From NCBI GenBank assembly GCA_964423865.1, contig CAYRGN010000004.1:1-64000 (forward strand): a DNA stretch of 64,000 nucleotides. The letters run 5' to 3'. Below are positions 34,075 to 41,854 of the stretch, piece by piece. Within the stretch, counting starts at the first letter, position 1. Each line of letters starts with the position of its first letter. The notes beneath the pieces are model-generated. The model was not told the DNA's origin and ran no database searches. It worked only from the letters and a program-made list of their open reading frames with translations. This stretch comes from Leadbetterella sp964423865. Lineage in GTDB: Bacteria; Bacteroidota; Bacteroidia; Cytophagales; Spirosomataceae. The position numbers were made by a program, and so were the translations under genes.

Positions 34075-34875
34075 ATGAAAAACAAGATCACCATCGTCCT
34101 GCTTTTATTGGCAACATTCGCCAAGGTGCAGGCACAGAATGAAAAAATCGTAGTAGAGCTCTCCCAGCCCGGAAAACCCTATACCCTGGAAATCAGCCTT
34201 GTACAGGGCGGTATCCATATGGTAAAAAGCCCCGGGAAAGAGCTGATCATCGAAGCCGGTTCGGGCAACAGGTCTGCCGCCGTTACCCAGAAAGACGGCA
34301 TGCGTAAAATATCTTCCGGCAGCGGCATTGATATTACGGTAAAAGAAGCCGGAAATAAAGTACAGATCAACCCGGGTCTGCCCCTGAATGTGATGGATAT
34401 TACGCTGCATGTACCTGACAACGGAAGCTTTAAGCTCAGCACGGTCAATGCCGGTGATATTAAAGTGGACAATATCAGCGGTGAGTTTGAAGTATCTAAT
34501 TTAAACGGCAGGATCTTCCTCAATAAGGTCTCCGGCTCAGCAGTAGCCAACACCACCAACGGCGATATCGTAGCTACCTTTAACCAGGTCACCCCCGGTA
34601 CACCCATGGTTTTTTCTACCCTAAACGGTAAAATTGACGTGAGCCTCCCGGCTTCCTTTAAGGCCAATATCAAGGCAAAGAGCGACCAGGGCGATGTTTA
34701 CAGCGATTTTGAGATCGGCTTCCTGAAAGAAGAGCCCAAAATGGTGCGCACCAGTGAAAAAGGGTATTCGCGGATAGAAGCCTCCAGCTGGGTGACCGGA
34801 ACCCTGAATGGCGGCGGACCGGAGGTGATGATGAAAACCTTTCACGGTAATATCTTCATCCGAAAAGCAAAATAA
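34075..34875 (+). CDS. DUF4097 family protein 2
   Basis: A 266-residue paralogue of the previous gene product. It has a clear signal peptide (MKNKITIVLLLLATFAKVQA) and repeated strand pairs such as SLVQGGIHMVKSPGK, LSTVNAGDIKVDNISGEFEV, TNGDIVATF and TLNGKIDVSLP, and it ends with GGPEVMMKTFHGNIFIRKAK, the same closing motif as the first copy. It is probably periplasmic or surface-located. It is the fourth gene after the ECF factor. Confidence 0.83.
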   Translation: MKNKITIVLLLLATFAKVQAQNEKIVVELSQPGKPYTLEISLVQGGIHMVKSPGKELIIEAGSGNRSAAVTQKDGMRKISSGSGIDITVKEAGNKVQINPGLPLNVMDITLHVPDNGSFKLSTVNAGDIKVDNISGEFEVSNLNGRIFLNKVSGSAVANTTNGDIVATFNQVTPGTPMVFSTLNGKIDVSLPASFKANIKAKSDQGDVYSDFEIGFLKEEPKMVRTSEKGYSRIEASSWVTGTLNGGGPEVMMKTFHGNIFIRKAK

Positions 34876-35058
34876 CTGTCTGGAAACTACCGTAACAAAG
34901 TCCCCAACCTGGCATGGAAGGTGTTTTCAAAAATCAAACTGTAACTTTTTGACTATTCTCAGGTATTTCTACACAGAAGACGACTTCCATACCCGTTAAA
35001 AATCCTTAAATGAAGTACGCATTAACTTAATTTAGGAAACAAGGAAATCCGGCAGCAG

Positions 35059-35066
35059 TAACTTTG
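35059..35066 (+). promoter_or_regulatory. -7 box for the receptor gene
   Basis: TAACTTTG matches TAnnTTTG. The predicted transcript would begin near 35072, just ahead of the possible leader peptide and hairpin. The -33 region has only a partial match. Confidence 0.45.
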
Positions 35067-35077
35067 CAAAACAAAAT

Positions 35078-35161
35078 ATGAAAAAGCAAAGCCGGCTTAC
35101 GGGATGCAACGTAAGCCGGCATTTTACACTCTTTAAGAAGAAGCGAAAAACTATTACTTAA
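35078..35161 (+). CDS. Possible 27-codon leader peptide
   Basis: A frame MKKQSRLTGCNVSRHFTLFK followed by KKRKTIT ends in TAA one base before the receptor start codon. It is very basic and contains a strong hairpin. Its position between a -7 box and the receptor, with the stop abutting the next ATG, suggests translational coupling or attenuation, but chance is possible. Confidence 0.35.
   Translation: MKKQSRLTGCNVSRHFTLFKKKRKTIT
35091..35120 (+). terminator. Hairpin in the leader of the receptor gene
   Basis: An 11-base perfect inverted repeat, GCCGGCTTACG / CGTAAGCCGGC, with an eight-base loop, followed by ATTTTACACTCTTT. The trailing T-rich stretch is interrupted, so this is either a leaky terminator for the DUF4097 operon or an attenuator for the receptor. 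Confidence 0.6.
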
Positions 35162-35162
35162 A

Positions 35163-37619
35163 ATGATCAGATTAATTTTTATGGCCGCCTTCTGGCTGGT
35201 ATCCGGCCTGGCTATGGCCCGCAATACGTTCCAGGTCTCCGGGAACGTCAAAAACACGAAAGATGAGGCGCTCTCCTTCGCCAATGTATTCCTGTACCGG
35301 TCAGCCGACAGCACCTTTTATAAGGCGGCGGCCACCGGTGAAGACGGAAGATTTTTGATTACGGAAGTGGAAAGCAGCCACTACTACCTGAAGGTTTCCT
35401 CTGTGGGTTACGAAGATTTCTTTACCCCGGCTTTCGTGATCGGAACAGAAAATCCTGCTACTCACTTTTCAGACATCCAAATGAAAGAATCGGCCACTCA
35501 ACTCCAGGGCGTACAGGTTACCGCTAAAAAACCTTTTATAGAGCAGCATCTCGACAAAATGGTGCTGAACGTGGAGAACAGTATCTCCGCCAGCGGAAGT
35601 ACGGCCCTGGAAATCCTGGAAAAAGCTCCGGGGGTAATCGTAGATCGTCAGAATGATCAGATCAGAATCCGGAACAAATCGGGTGTAGTGGTGATGATAG
35701 ACGGGAAAATCAACTACATGTCATCGGAAGCTCTTGCCCAGTACCTGGGGAATCTGCCTTCCGACCAGATCGCTTCTATCGAGATTATCACCAACCCTTC
35801 CTCCAAATACGATGCGGCCGGCAACTCGGGCATTATTAACATCCGCCTAAAGAAAAATCAGATTTATGGCACCAACGGTACCCTCAGCGCCTCCACCGGC
35901 AGCGGCATACTCGAAAACTCCACCCCGGACCTCTACCGGGGCAACCTCAACCTTACCCTGAATCGCCGAAACGCCAAATGGAACCTTTTTGGCAATGCCG
36001 GCACAGGGCGTAACCGCTGGTACAACGACAATCATTTCTGGAGAACCGTTTATTTTAACAATACCAAAACCGATTTTGATCAGTATACCGAACGGATAGG
36101 TGGCGGCTCATTTTACTACGCCAAGGCCGGCGCCGATTATTTTCTTACCGAAAATACGACCATCGGTCTTCAAGCCGACTATAACTTGTGGAAAGGTACC
36201 ATGATCAGCGAAGGGAATACCCTGGTCAACCGCATAACGGGCGGTGAGGTGGTCCCGGTGACGCTCATTCCGGGCAGCGACCGGGAAATGAACAACCAAA
36301 ATTTTTCAGGCAACTTCAGCATCCGGCATCGGAAAGAGCAAAAAGAAATTTCCTTCGACATGGATTACAGCGGATACCGGCAAAACTCAGACCAGGTATT
36401 TACCAATAATTATTACAGCACAGCCGCTCTACCCGACTCGGTTACCCGTCAGTGGGTCATCCAACCTACCGATATCAATATCTATTCGGCCAAACTCGAC
36501 TTTAGCCTGCCATTTGAAAACAAAATGAAGCTGGATTTCGGGGGAAAAACCACCCTTGTAACCGCCGATAATAATTTTACCTACCAGGATTTCGTGGAAG
36601 GAAAATGGGAGAATAACAAGGATCGCTCCAATCATTTCCGTTATAGAGAAAATGTCAATGCCTTGTATACCAGTATAGGTTATCAGAAAGAAAAATGGTC
36701 TTTCCAGGTGGGTGTACGGGCAGAACACACGGTATCTGACGGAAATTCGGTAACCCTGGATCTTCGAAACAAAAGGAGCTATCTGAATATCTTCCCTACC
36801 GGTTTCTTCAACTACCAGCTGTCTGAAGATCACGCCCTGAAATACGCCTACAGCCGACGGATCGACCGGCCCAATTACGGGAACCTCAATCCGTTTATTT
36901 TCTACCTCGACCCTTATTTCTATGTACTGGGGAATCCCGACCTGCGTCCGCAATTCACCAACAGCAATGAAATGACCTACAGTTACAAAGGAGAATATAC
37001 CGGCACCCTGGCGTACGCAGATACCCGCCAGATGATCAATGAAGTCATCATGCAGGATGCCGAAAGCGGGGTGAATATTTCCCAAAACCAGAATATTGCC
37101 CGGCTCAGGAGCTATTCCGCCACGTTTTCTGTTCCGGTCAAAATCAACAACTGGTGGAGCAGCCAGAACAACTTCAACCTTTTTTACAATCATTATACCG
37201 ACCAAAACCTGTCGGGAAATCCCCTGAACAACAAGGGCGTCATGGCCGGTATAAATACAACGCACACCTTCACCCTGCCCAAAGACTGGTCAGCCGAAAT
37301 CAACTACTGGTATTACTCACCGGGAGTTTACGGGGTATTCCGGCAGACCAAAGCACAGCAGGCCTTTAACCCGGGCATTCAAAAAACCTTTCTCGACAAA
37401 AAGGCCAAACTCAAATTGAATATCAACGACCTTTTCCTCACTTCCCTCTTCCAGGGCTATGTGGAAAATGGCGACGTTAACCTGAAAATTGCCAATCGGT
37501 GGAACGCGCGCCGGGTCGCACTCACTTTTACCTATAATTTTGGGAACCAGAATGTGAAAGGAGTCAACCGAAGCAGCGGTTCAGAAGACGAAAAAAGACG
37601 AGTGGGCGGGAATGGGTAG
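35163..37619 (+). CDS. TonB-dependent-type outer-membrane receptor (OMP_b-brl_3)
   Basis: An 818-residue outer-membrane receptor. Signal peptide 1-19 (MIRLIFMAAFWLVSGLAMA), then a CarboxypepD_reg-like domain (about 20-110, VSGNVKNTKDEALSFANVFL), a plug-like region (about 120-225, VIVDRQNDQIRIRNKSGVVV and the IEIITNPSSKYDAAGNSGIINI block) and a long beta-barrel. It lacks the SusC-specific features and has no SusD neighbour. The C terminus is polar rather than aromatic. It may take up or sense a ligand for the ECF pathway upstream. It is oriented with that locus but has its own promoter candidate. Confidence 0.88.
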   Translation: MIRLIFMAAFWLVSGLAMARNTFQVSGNVKNTKDEALSFANVFLYRSADSTFYKAAATGEDGRFLITEVESSHYYLKVSSVGYEDFFTPAFVIGTENPATHFSDIQMKESATQLQGVQVTAKKPFIEQHLDKMVLNVENSISASGSTALEILEKAPGVIVDRQNDQIRIRNKSGVVVMIDGKINYMSSEALAQYLGNLPSDQIASIEIITNPSSKYDAAGNSGIINIRLKKNQIYGTNGTLSASTGSGILENSTPDLYRGNLNLTLNRRNAKWNLFGNAGTGRNRWYNDNHFWRTVYFNNTKTDFDQYTERIGGGSFYYAKAGADYFLTENTTIGLQADYNLWKGTMISEGNTLVNRITGGEVVPVTLIPGSDREMNNQNFSGNFSIRHRKEQKEISFDMDYSGYRQNSDQVFTNNYYSTAALPDSVTRQWVIQPTDINIYSAKLDFSLPFENKMKLDFGGKTTLVTADNNFTYQDFVEGKWENNKDRSNHFRYRENVNALYTSIGYQKEKWSFQVGVRAEHTVSDGNSVTLDLRNKRSYLNIFPTGFFNYQLSEDHALKYAYSRRIDRPNYGNLNPFIFYLDPYFYVLGNPDLRPQFTNSNEMTYSYKGEYTGTLAYADTRQMINEVIMQDAESGVNISQNQNIARLRSYSATFSVPVKINNWWSSQNNFNLFYNHYTDQNLSGNPLNNKGVMAGINTTHTFTLPKDWSAEINYWYYSPGVYGVFRQTKAQQAFNPGIQKTFLDKKAKLKLNINDLFLTSLFQGYVENGDVNLKIANRWNARRVALTFTYNFGNQNVKGVNRSSGSEDEKRRVGGNG

Positions 37620-37621
37620 AA

Positions 37622-37797
37622 GTAGGGAGTAGTGAGTAGTGAGGAAGTTCCGAGTTCTTAGTTCCGAGTAGCGCCCTTCGTCAAGCTCAGGGTGACAGAA
37701 GCACCCAGTACGTAACCATTGTCACCCTGCCTGGGCGGCCCCGAGCTGTCGAAGGGTCCGTAATTCGTAATTGATTCTCGTAATTCGTAATTTTTGA
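37622..37797. repeat. Intergenic repeat mosaic after the receptor gene
   Basis: Begins with gagtagtga-type units, then the 104-base unit (37669-37772) seen at 22962-23065, then gtaattcg units. It stands after a rightward gene and before another rightward gene. It has no coding frame. Confidence 0.8.
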
Positions 37798-37821
37798 GGG
37801 GAACATAATGCCCTGCGATTG

Positions 37822-38271
37822 ATGTTATATAAAACAAATAAACAGCCTTTGTTTAATCGCACCGTTCTCCATAGCACCATTACCTACTCCTTTACCAAAA
37901 CGGGGGTGCATCTGATCAGTGATATGCCGCTCCACCGGTTGATTACCGATTTCCCGGTGAAAGGGGTCAATCAGTTGGCAGAGGAACTCATTCAGCACTT
38001 TGAAGAATTCTACGGCCGTCCTCTGAACATCCGAAGAAAATCTCTGGCCATTGAGATCCGCGGCCATTACTACTTCGAGAAGTTTTATCTTCCGTTTCGG
38101 AAAGCGCTGCGTTTTTTCTTCCTGAAAAGAATTACCGATATTCTGGATAATTCCCTGAAAGCCTACGACTGCGCCGAGCCGGGCACCGACCCCAATCGCT
38201 TCATCTGGGATGCGTTATCGTATTTCGACCCGGTGATTTCCCTCTTTTTCCGGGACAAACGTCTGCGCTAA
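37822..38271 (+). CDS. Hypothetical protein, small basic
   Basis: A 149-residue soluble protein (MLYKTNKQPLFNRTVLHSTI...). No signal peptide or membrane helix is seen. It is rich in aromatic and basic residues, with KSLAIEIRGHYYFEKFYLPF and FIWDALSYFDPVISLFFRDK. I do not recognise the family. It stands alone between a repeat block and a convergent Tat-exported enzyme gene. The start could be one codon earlier (TTG-ATG). Confidence 0.6.
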   Translation: MLYKTNKQPLFNRTVLHSTITYSFTKTGVHLISDMPLHRLITDFPVKGVNQLAEELIQHFEEFYGRPLNIRRKSLAIEIRGHYYFEKFYLPFRKALRFFFLKRITDILDNSLKAYDCAEPGTDPNRFIWDALSYFDPVISLFFRDKRLR

Positions 38272-38303
38272 TTCGGAACTTCAATCCTGAATTGGCTATT
38301 TCA

Positions 38304-40991
38304 TCATAATTGTTTTCGTGCGAAGGCCAGGCACTGCATGACCGCCAAACCCCATTGGGCCACGGCGTTGGTAGAAATACCCGGGCCTTCATCGATAACG
38401 TGCAGTACTTCGGGCGGTGTATGCCGGATCAGATCCCGGGAAGTTTCCCCTATTCCTCCCTCTCCTTTATAAAATTCTTGCCAGGCCCTCTCAGCCAGCT
38501 TGGCGTCTCCCGTTTTCCATGCGGCGTACGCAGTAAGCCGGGCGTGTCCCTGCTGCAGGTTAAGCCTTCGGAGCCTTTCGCCCAACCGGGCCTCCTGCTC
38601 TTCGGGCGGAGCATTATACAGTCTGCAATACTCCAGCCATGCTTTTTCAAAAGCGGGGTCATTCCCCAGTTCAATGAGCTCAAAACAGATTTCTGGCAGT
38701 CCGAATACTGCACTCAGGTGGGAAACAGAAACTTTTCCAGAAGTATCGATTTCAAATTCACCCGTGCTGATGTTCATCATCGATAATCCGGTGAAGAATC
38801 CACGGGGTTGGGCGGCGATGGTCCGCATGCTGTTGAGCAGGCGGGTCTTCATCTCCTCACTCCCCGTGCGTTCCCATTCGGTTAACCAGGCCGCGGCAAT
38901 GGCTCCCCAGTCGGTACCGAAGCCCACACTGGCCACATCGCTGTTTTCCGTATTTTTAGGCACATCCGGATTGACCTTACGGATAGGAACCACCGACTGC
39001 AAGGTTCTGACGGCCTCAATCTGTTCCCGCATAAGATCACCCGTGCGTTCATCTGCGGTCAGATAATAATAGTAGCGGCGGTTTGCTGCCGTGCTGATGC
39101 GCAACTGCTTGGCGCTGCAGCCCCAATGCAAAACATTGTGCCTTGATCCCAGCGGACTAAACCGCCCGGTATGGTGGACATCCACTTCGCCGGTGTGACG
39201 CGTCATGGCCTCCGCCATCCGGAAAACATCGGCACGGCCGGTACTCAGAAAATAGGTCCACAGCCAGATGTCGGTAGACAGTTCCGAATTATCCCAGGCA
39301 AAGCCCCCGACATCATAGCGCCATACCTGGCGGTCGGCATCGTAGGTATGCATTACATCGCCGTAATTCCAGAAGCCGTACCAGTGGTGCTGCTCTACCT
39401 GATCTCGGTAGAAATTAAAGTAGAAATCCAGTTGCTTTTCTACTTCTGTCTGTTTTTCCACTTCCGCTTCCAACACCGTAAATGCTCCGCCGAAGGCGCC
39501 CGCTTCCCGGAGGTAACGGGACGTGGGGGTGAGCACGGCAGGCTGCTGAACCTGTGTCGCAAAATCAGCCAATTCAGCATGCGAAGGCGTGCTTCCTAAA
39601 ACTTTCAGGCAGATTTCACTGGTGCGTGCCACCCCCATGGGTGTGCCAAATCCGGGTTCATAATCTTCGTAATTGATTTCCAGGCCCTGAAGCTGCTTTT
39701 CAAAAGTATCCTGTCCCATCCCATCGTGGTAAAAACGCAGATCCATGGGTGATGAACGCGGCGCCCATAGCCAAACGGCCACTTCCGCCTGATCTGCTAT
39801 GGCGTTGGAAATGTCCAATTGGGCAGGATAACTCTCCCAGAAATTCCGGAGGCCGAAAGCCAGACCGCCAGCGGGAGATCCCACGTATCCCGTGCCGGCA
39901 GACCGCTTACCATAGCCCGCCTGTAACCACCCGTGTCCGGGTTTCGTTCTTTTCTGAATCTCAAAGGCATCGGCGGTCGACTGGTAAAGGGTGTAATCGC
40001 CAAAAGCAGCGATGTACTGCGTACGCTCCGAAACCGCCGGCGGAAAAGTTGCGGCATCGGGTGTCCGTTTCCCGGCCACCTGGGCATCACGCGCTGCTTT
40101 GCCCGGATCGCGCCGCAAACCGGTGAGGCCCCGTACCGCCTCCCCAAAGACTCCCCTGTCCTGACCGGCAAACCTGATGTGCCGGTTGTGCAATTCTTCG
40201 CCCTGAAAATCCACCTCAAACTTCAGTCCCAGACCACGAATAAAATCACGGTTTTCATCGCCATCAAAAATAAAGGTATGGATAATTTTCACATCGGCAC
40301 TTCCCGCATAAAAATATAAACGTACTACAAAAGGCAAAATATCACGCCCCGCCTGATTTCTATGTATCCCCTCCAACTTTACAGTGGCCCTCACCGGCCC
40401 TTTTTGTTCTACCGTTACCTTCTGCAATTCACTTTCATAGCTATCGGTGCTCACGTTTCGGCCAGGTTCATGGTCAGGCTGGTCATTGATCAAAGCCACC
40501 AATTTGCCCTTACTGCAGATCGTTTTACCTTCTTTGGCCAGTGATTCAATCAGGTACCGGCCCCTGCGATTCAGCACCGCCGTCAAGGCCCCGGTTTCTA
40601 CGGTGATGGTCTCCTGTTTCTCCGTCAATTTAACCTCCTCAGCGCGGGCAGTACTATTTCCTTCCTCCAGAACCGGATTTTCACCAATGTGCACATTGCC
40701 CGGCAGGGCATGACCGGTCCATTTCAAACTACCGTCTGGCCAGAAAGCCAGGGGCCAGGTTTGCACGGCCGCCTCGCCGCGGTCGCCTTTTACCTTAAAC
40801 ATTTTCTCACCCTTCAGATAGCCCTTTGGCCAGGGTGTTCCCCAGGTCACTCCTTGATGAGTACCCGGCTGTTCAAGCCAGTTTAAAGGCACCCCGGGCA
40901 GTGTCGAAGCCGCATACAGCGGAATGCGCGCCAGTGAAAGTCCTGCCAGACCTAAAGAGCTGTTCTTTATAAATTGCCTTCTATTGACCAT
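38304..40991 (-). CDS. Tat-exported RIFT-barrel protein, PcRGLX/YetA-like
   Basis: An 895-residue protein. The twin-arginine signal is MVNRRQFIKNSSLGLAGLSL. The N-terminal third (about 35-330) has the GVTWGTPWPKGYLKG and VQTWPLAFWPDGSLKWTGHA blocks of the RIFT barrel seen in PcRGLX/YetA proteins. A beta-sandwich follows, and the C-terminal ~450 residues are an alpha/alpha toroid (WNYGDVMHTYDADRQVWRYDVGGFAWDNSE). The fungal relative is an exo-rhamnogalacturonan lyase (PL26), so a role in pectin or polysaccharide breakdown is likely but not certain. No other pectinolytic gene is near. Confidence 0.75.
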   Translation of the reverse strand: MVNRRQFIKNSSLGLAGLSLARIPLYAASTLPGVPLNWLEQPGTHQGVTWGTPWPKGYLKGEKMFKVKGDRGEAAVQTWPLAFWPDGSLKWTGHALPGNVHIGENPVLEEGNSTARAEEVKLTEKQETITVETGALTAVLNRRGRYLIESLAKEGKTICSKGKLVALINDQPDHEPGRNVSTDSYESELQKVTVEQKGPVRATVKLEGIHRNQAGRDILPFVVRLYFYAGSADVKIIHTFIFDGDENRDFIRGLGLKFEVDFQGEELHNRHIRFAGQDRGVFGEAVRGLTGLRRDPGKAARDAQVAGKRTPDAATFPPAVSERTQYIAAFGDYTLYQSTADAFEIQKRTKPGHGWLQAGYGKRSAGTGYVGSPAGGLAFGLRNFWESYPAQLDISNAIADQAEVAVWLWAPRSSPMDLRFYHDGMGQDTFEKQLQGLEINYEDYEPGFGTPMGVARTSEICLKVLGSTPSHAELADFATQVQQPAVLTPTSRYLREAGAFGGAFTVLEAEVEKQTEVEKQLDFYFNFYRDQVEQHHWYGFWNYGDVMHTYDADRQVWRYDVGGFAWDNSELSTDIWLWTYFLSTGRADVFRMAEAMTRHTGEVDVHHTGRFSPLGSRHNVLHWGCSAKQLRISTAANRRYYYYLTADERTGDLMREQIEAVRTLQSVVPIRKVNPDVPKNTENSDVASVGFGTDWGAIAAAWLTEWERTGSEEMKTRLLNSMRTIAAQPRGFFTGLSMMNISTGEFEIDTSGKVSVSHLSAVFGLPEICFELIELGNDPAFEKAWLEYCRLYNAPPEEQEARLGERLRRLNLQQGHARLTAYAAWKTGDAKLAERAWQEFYKGEGGIGETSRDLIRHTPPEVLHVIDEGPGISTNAVAQWGLAVMQCLAFARKQL

Positions 40992-41075
40992 TTTTCTTCC
41001 TTGTTGGGGGGTCAATATACTACTTCAAGGCAAAATTTGTCTCGCTAAACGAGCATTTGCCAATACAATCGAAAT

Positions 41076-41098
41076 TTATTTAAAATAATTCTAAATAA
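41076..41098. promoter_or_regulatory. Operator palindrome 1
   Basis: TTATTTA and TAAATAA with a nine-base spacer, immediately upstream of the -33 box of the next operon. An identical layout recurs at 41138-41160. The pattern is like metal-responsive repressor sites of Fur/DtxR type in this phylum, which is an inference. Confidence 0.6.
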
Positions 41099-41100
41099 TA

Positions 41101-41132
41101 TTTGGTTCTCAGGAAGTCAACCCCTACCTTTG
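41101..41132 (+). promoter_or_regulatory. Promoter with TTTG and TACCTTTG boxes
   Basis: TTTG (41101-41104) and TACCTTTG (41125-41132) are separated by 20 bases, an excellent match to the Bacteroidota consensus. Operator palindromes lie directly on both sides, so a repressor bound to both could loop or block the polymerase. Confidence 0.75.
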
Positions 41133-41137
41133 TTCCA

Positions 41138-41160
41138 TTATTTATACACAGTCTAAATAA
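41138..41160. promoter_or_regulatory. Operator palindrome 2
   Basis: TTATTTA and TAAATAA with a nine-base spacer, the same as operator 1, located over the predicted transcript start and ending two bases before the ATG of the next gene. Confidence 0.6.
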
Positions 41161-41162
41161 AA

Positions 41163-41483
41163 ATGTGCAAACACACGGTTTTGGTTTCCGGTTTTCACGG
41201 GTATGTGGCGCGATGTGAAAGTTGCTCCAAGGTCCAGATTGCTTTCGGCACTTCTCTTTTTGGTATGGACAGAAAAGAATTTGAAGGCTTTGCCAACTAT
41301 CTCTACCAGTTGCGGCTCAAGGGAGATGCCTATGGATTGCACGAAAAAAGAATACGGGTAAGCCTGGGCGAAAGTGCTGCGTTGATGATACTGACCCCGT
41401 ATGAACTGGAAAATCTGATTGAAATGGTCGAATCGGCCAGCATTAAAAACCTGATACACGAATGCCTGGCGAACCGTAACTGA
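41163..41483 (+). CDS. Small cysteine-bearing conserved protein
   Basis: A 106-residue cytoplasmic protein. The N terminus MCKHTVLVSGFHGYVARCESC has C2, H4 and a CxxC pair, plausible ligands for zinc or iron. The rest (FEGFANYLYQLRLKG, YELENLIEMVESASI) is helical. I believe it is a Bacteroidota-specific DUF family (possibly DUF6686), but I cannot name it with certainty. It is the first gene behind a promoter with two identical operators, so it should respond to a repressor, most likely metal-dependent. Confidence 0.7.
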   Translation: MCKHTVLVSGFHGYVARCESCSKVQIAFGTSLFGMDRKEFEGFANYLYQLRLKGDAYGLHEKRIRVSLGESAALMILTPYELENLIEMVESASIKNLIHECLANRN

Positions 41484-41516
41484 TCCGAAGTTTTGTAACC
41501 GAAACTTTATCCTGAC

Positions 41517-41735
41517 ATGAAAACGATCATTTTTACTACCGAAACTACTGCTGTACAGCATCTGGAAAAGTTGCATTACGAGTTAAAAAATGTGGGAATC
41601 GGCAGTTTTGATGTAGATTTTGAAACCAAAGAAATATCGGTGGTTTGTCCCAACTACCAAAACATAAACACGCTGGAATGCGCCATCCGGAAAGCCGGTT
41701 TCCGCTGCCCCTGTTTTCGGGTCGCCACCGACTAA
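41517..41735 (+). CDS. HMA-like ferredoxin-fold mini-protein
   Basis: A 72-residue protein with an alternating beta-alpha-beta pattern: KTIIFTTETTAVQHLEKLHY, VDFETKEISVVCP and TLECAIRKAGFRCPC. It resembles a heavy-metal-associated (HMA) fold, but the metal CxxC of HMA domains in the first loop is missing; instead CPC sits near the C terminus. It lies 33 bases after the previous gene and is probably part of the same operator-controlled transcript. Confidence 0.6.
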   Translation: MKTIIFTTETTAVQHLEKLHYELKNVGIGSFDVDFETKEISVVCPNYQNINTLECAIRKAGFRCPCFRVATD

Positions 41736-41854
41736 AGATACTGTTTTCGCTTAATTAGAAAACTGCCCAAGAAAAGCTAAGTTCACGCAACTTTTATTAT
41801 CTTCACGAACTCCATGTAGACAGCGTAGTCAAACATTTTCATACCACGAAAATC

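Noticed and set aside
36429..37265. 278-residue minus-strand frame opposite the receptor
   Set aside because: The plus-strand receptor is complete and has typical barrel pattern; the shadow frame is compositionally unlike a protein.
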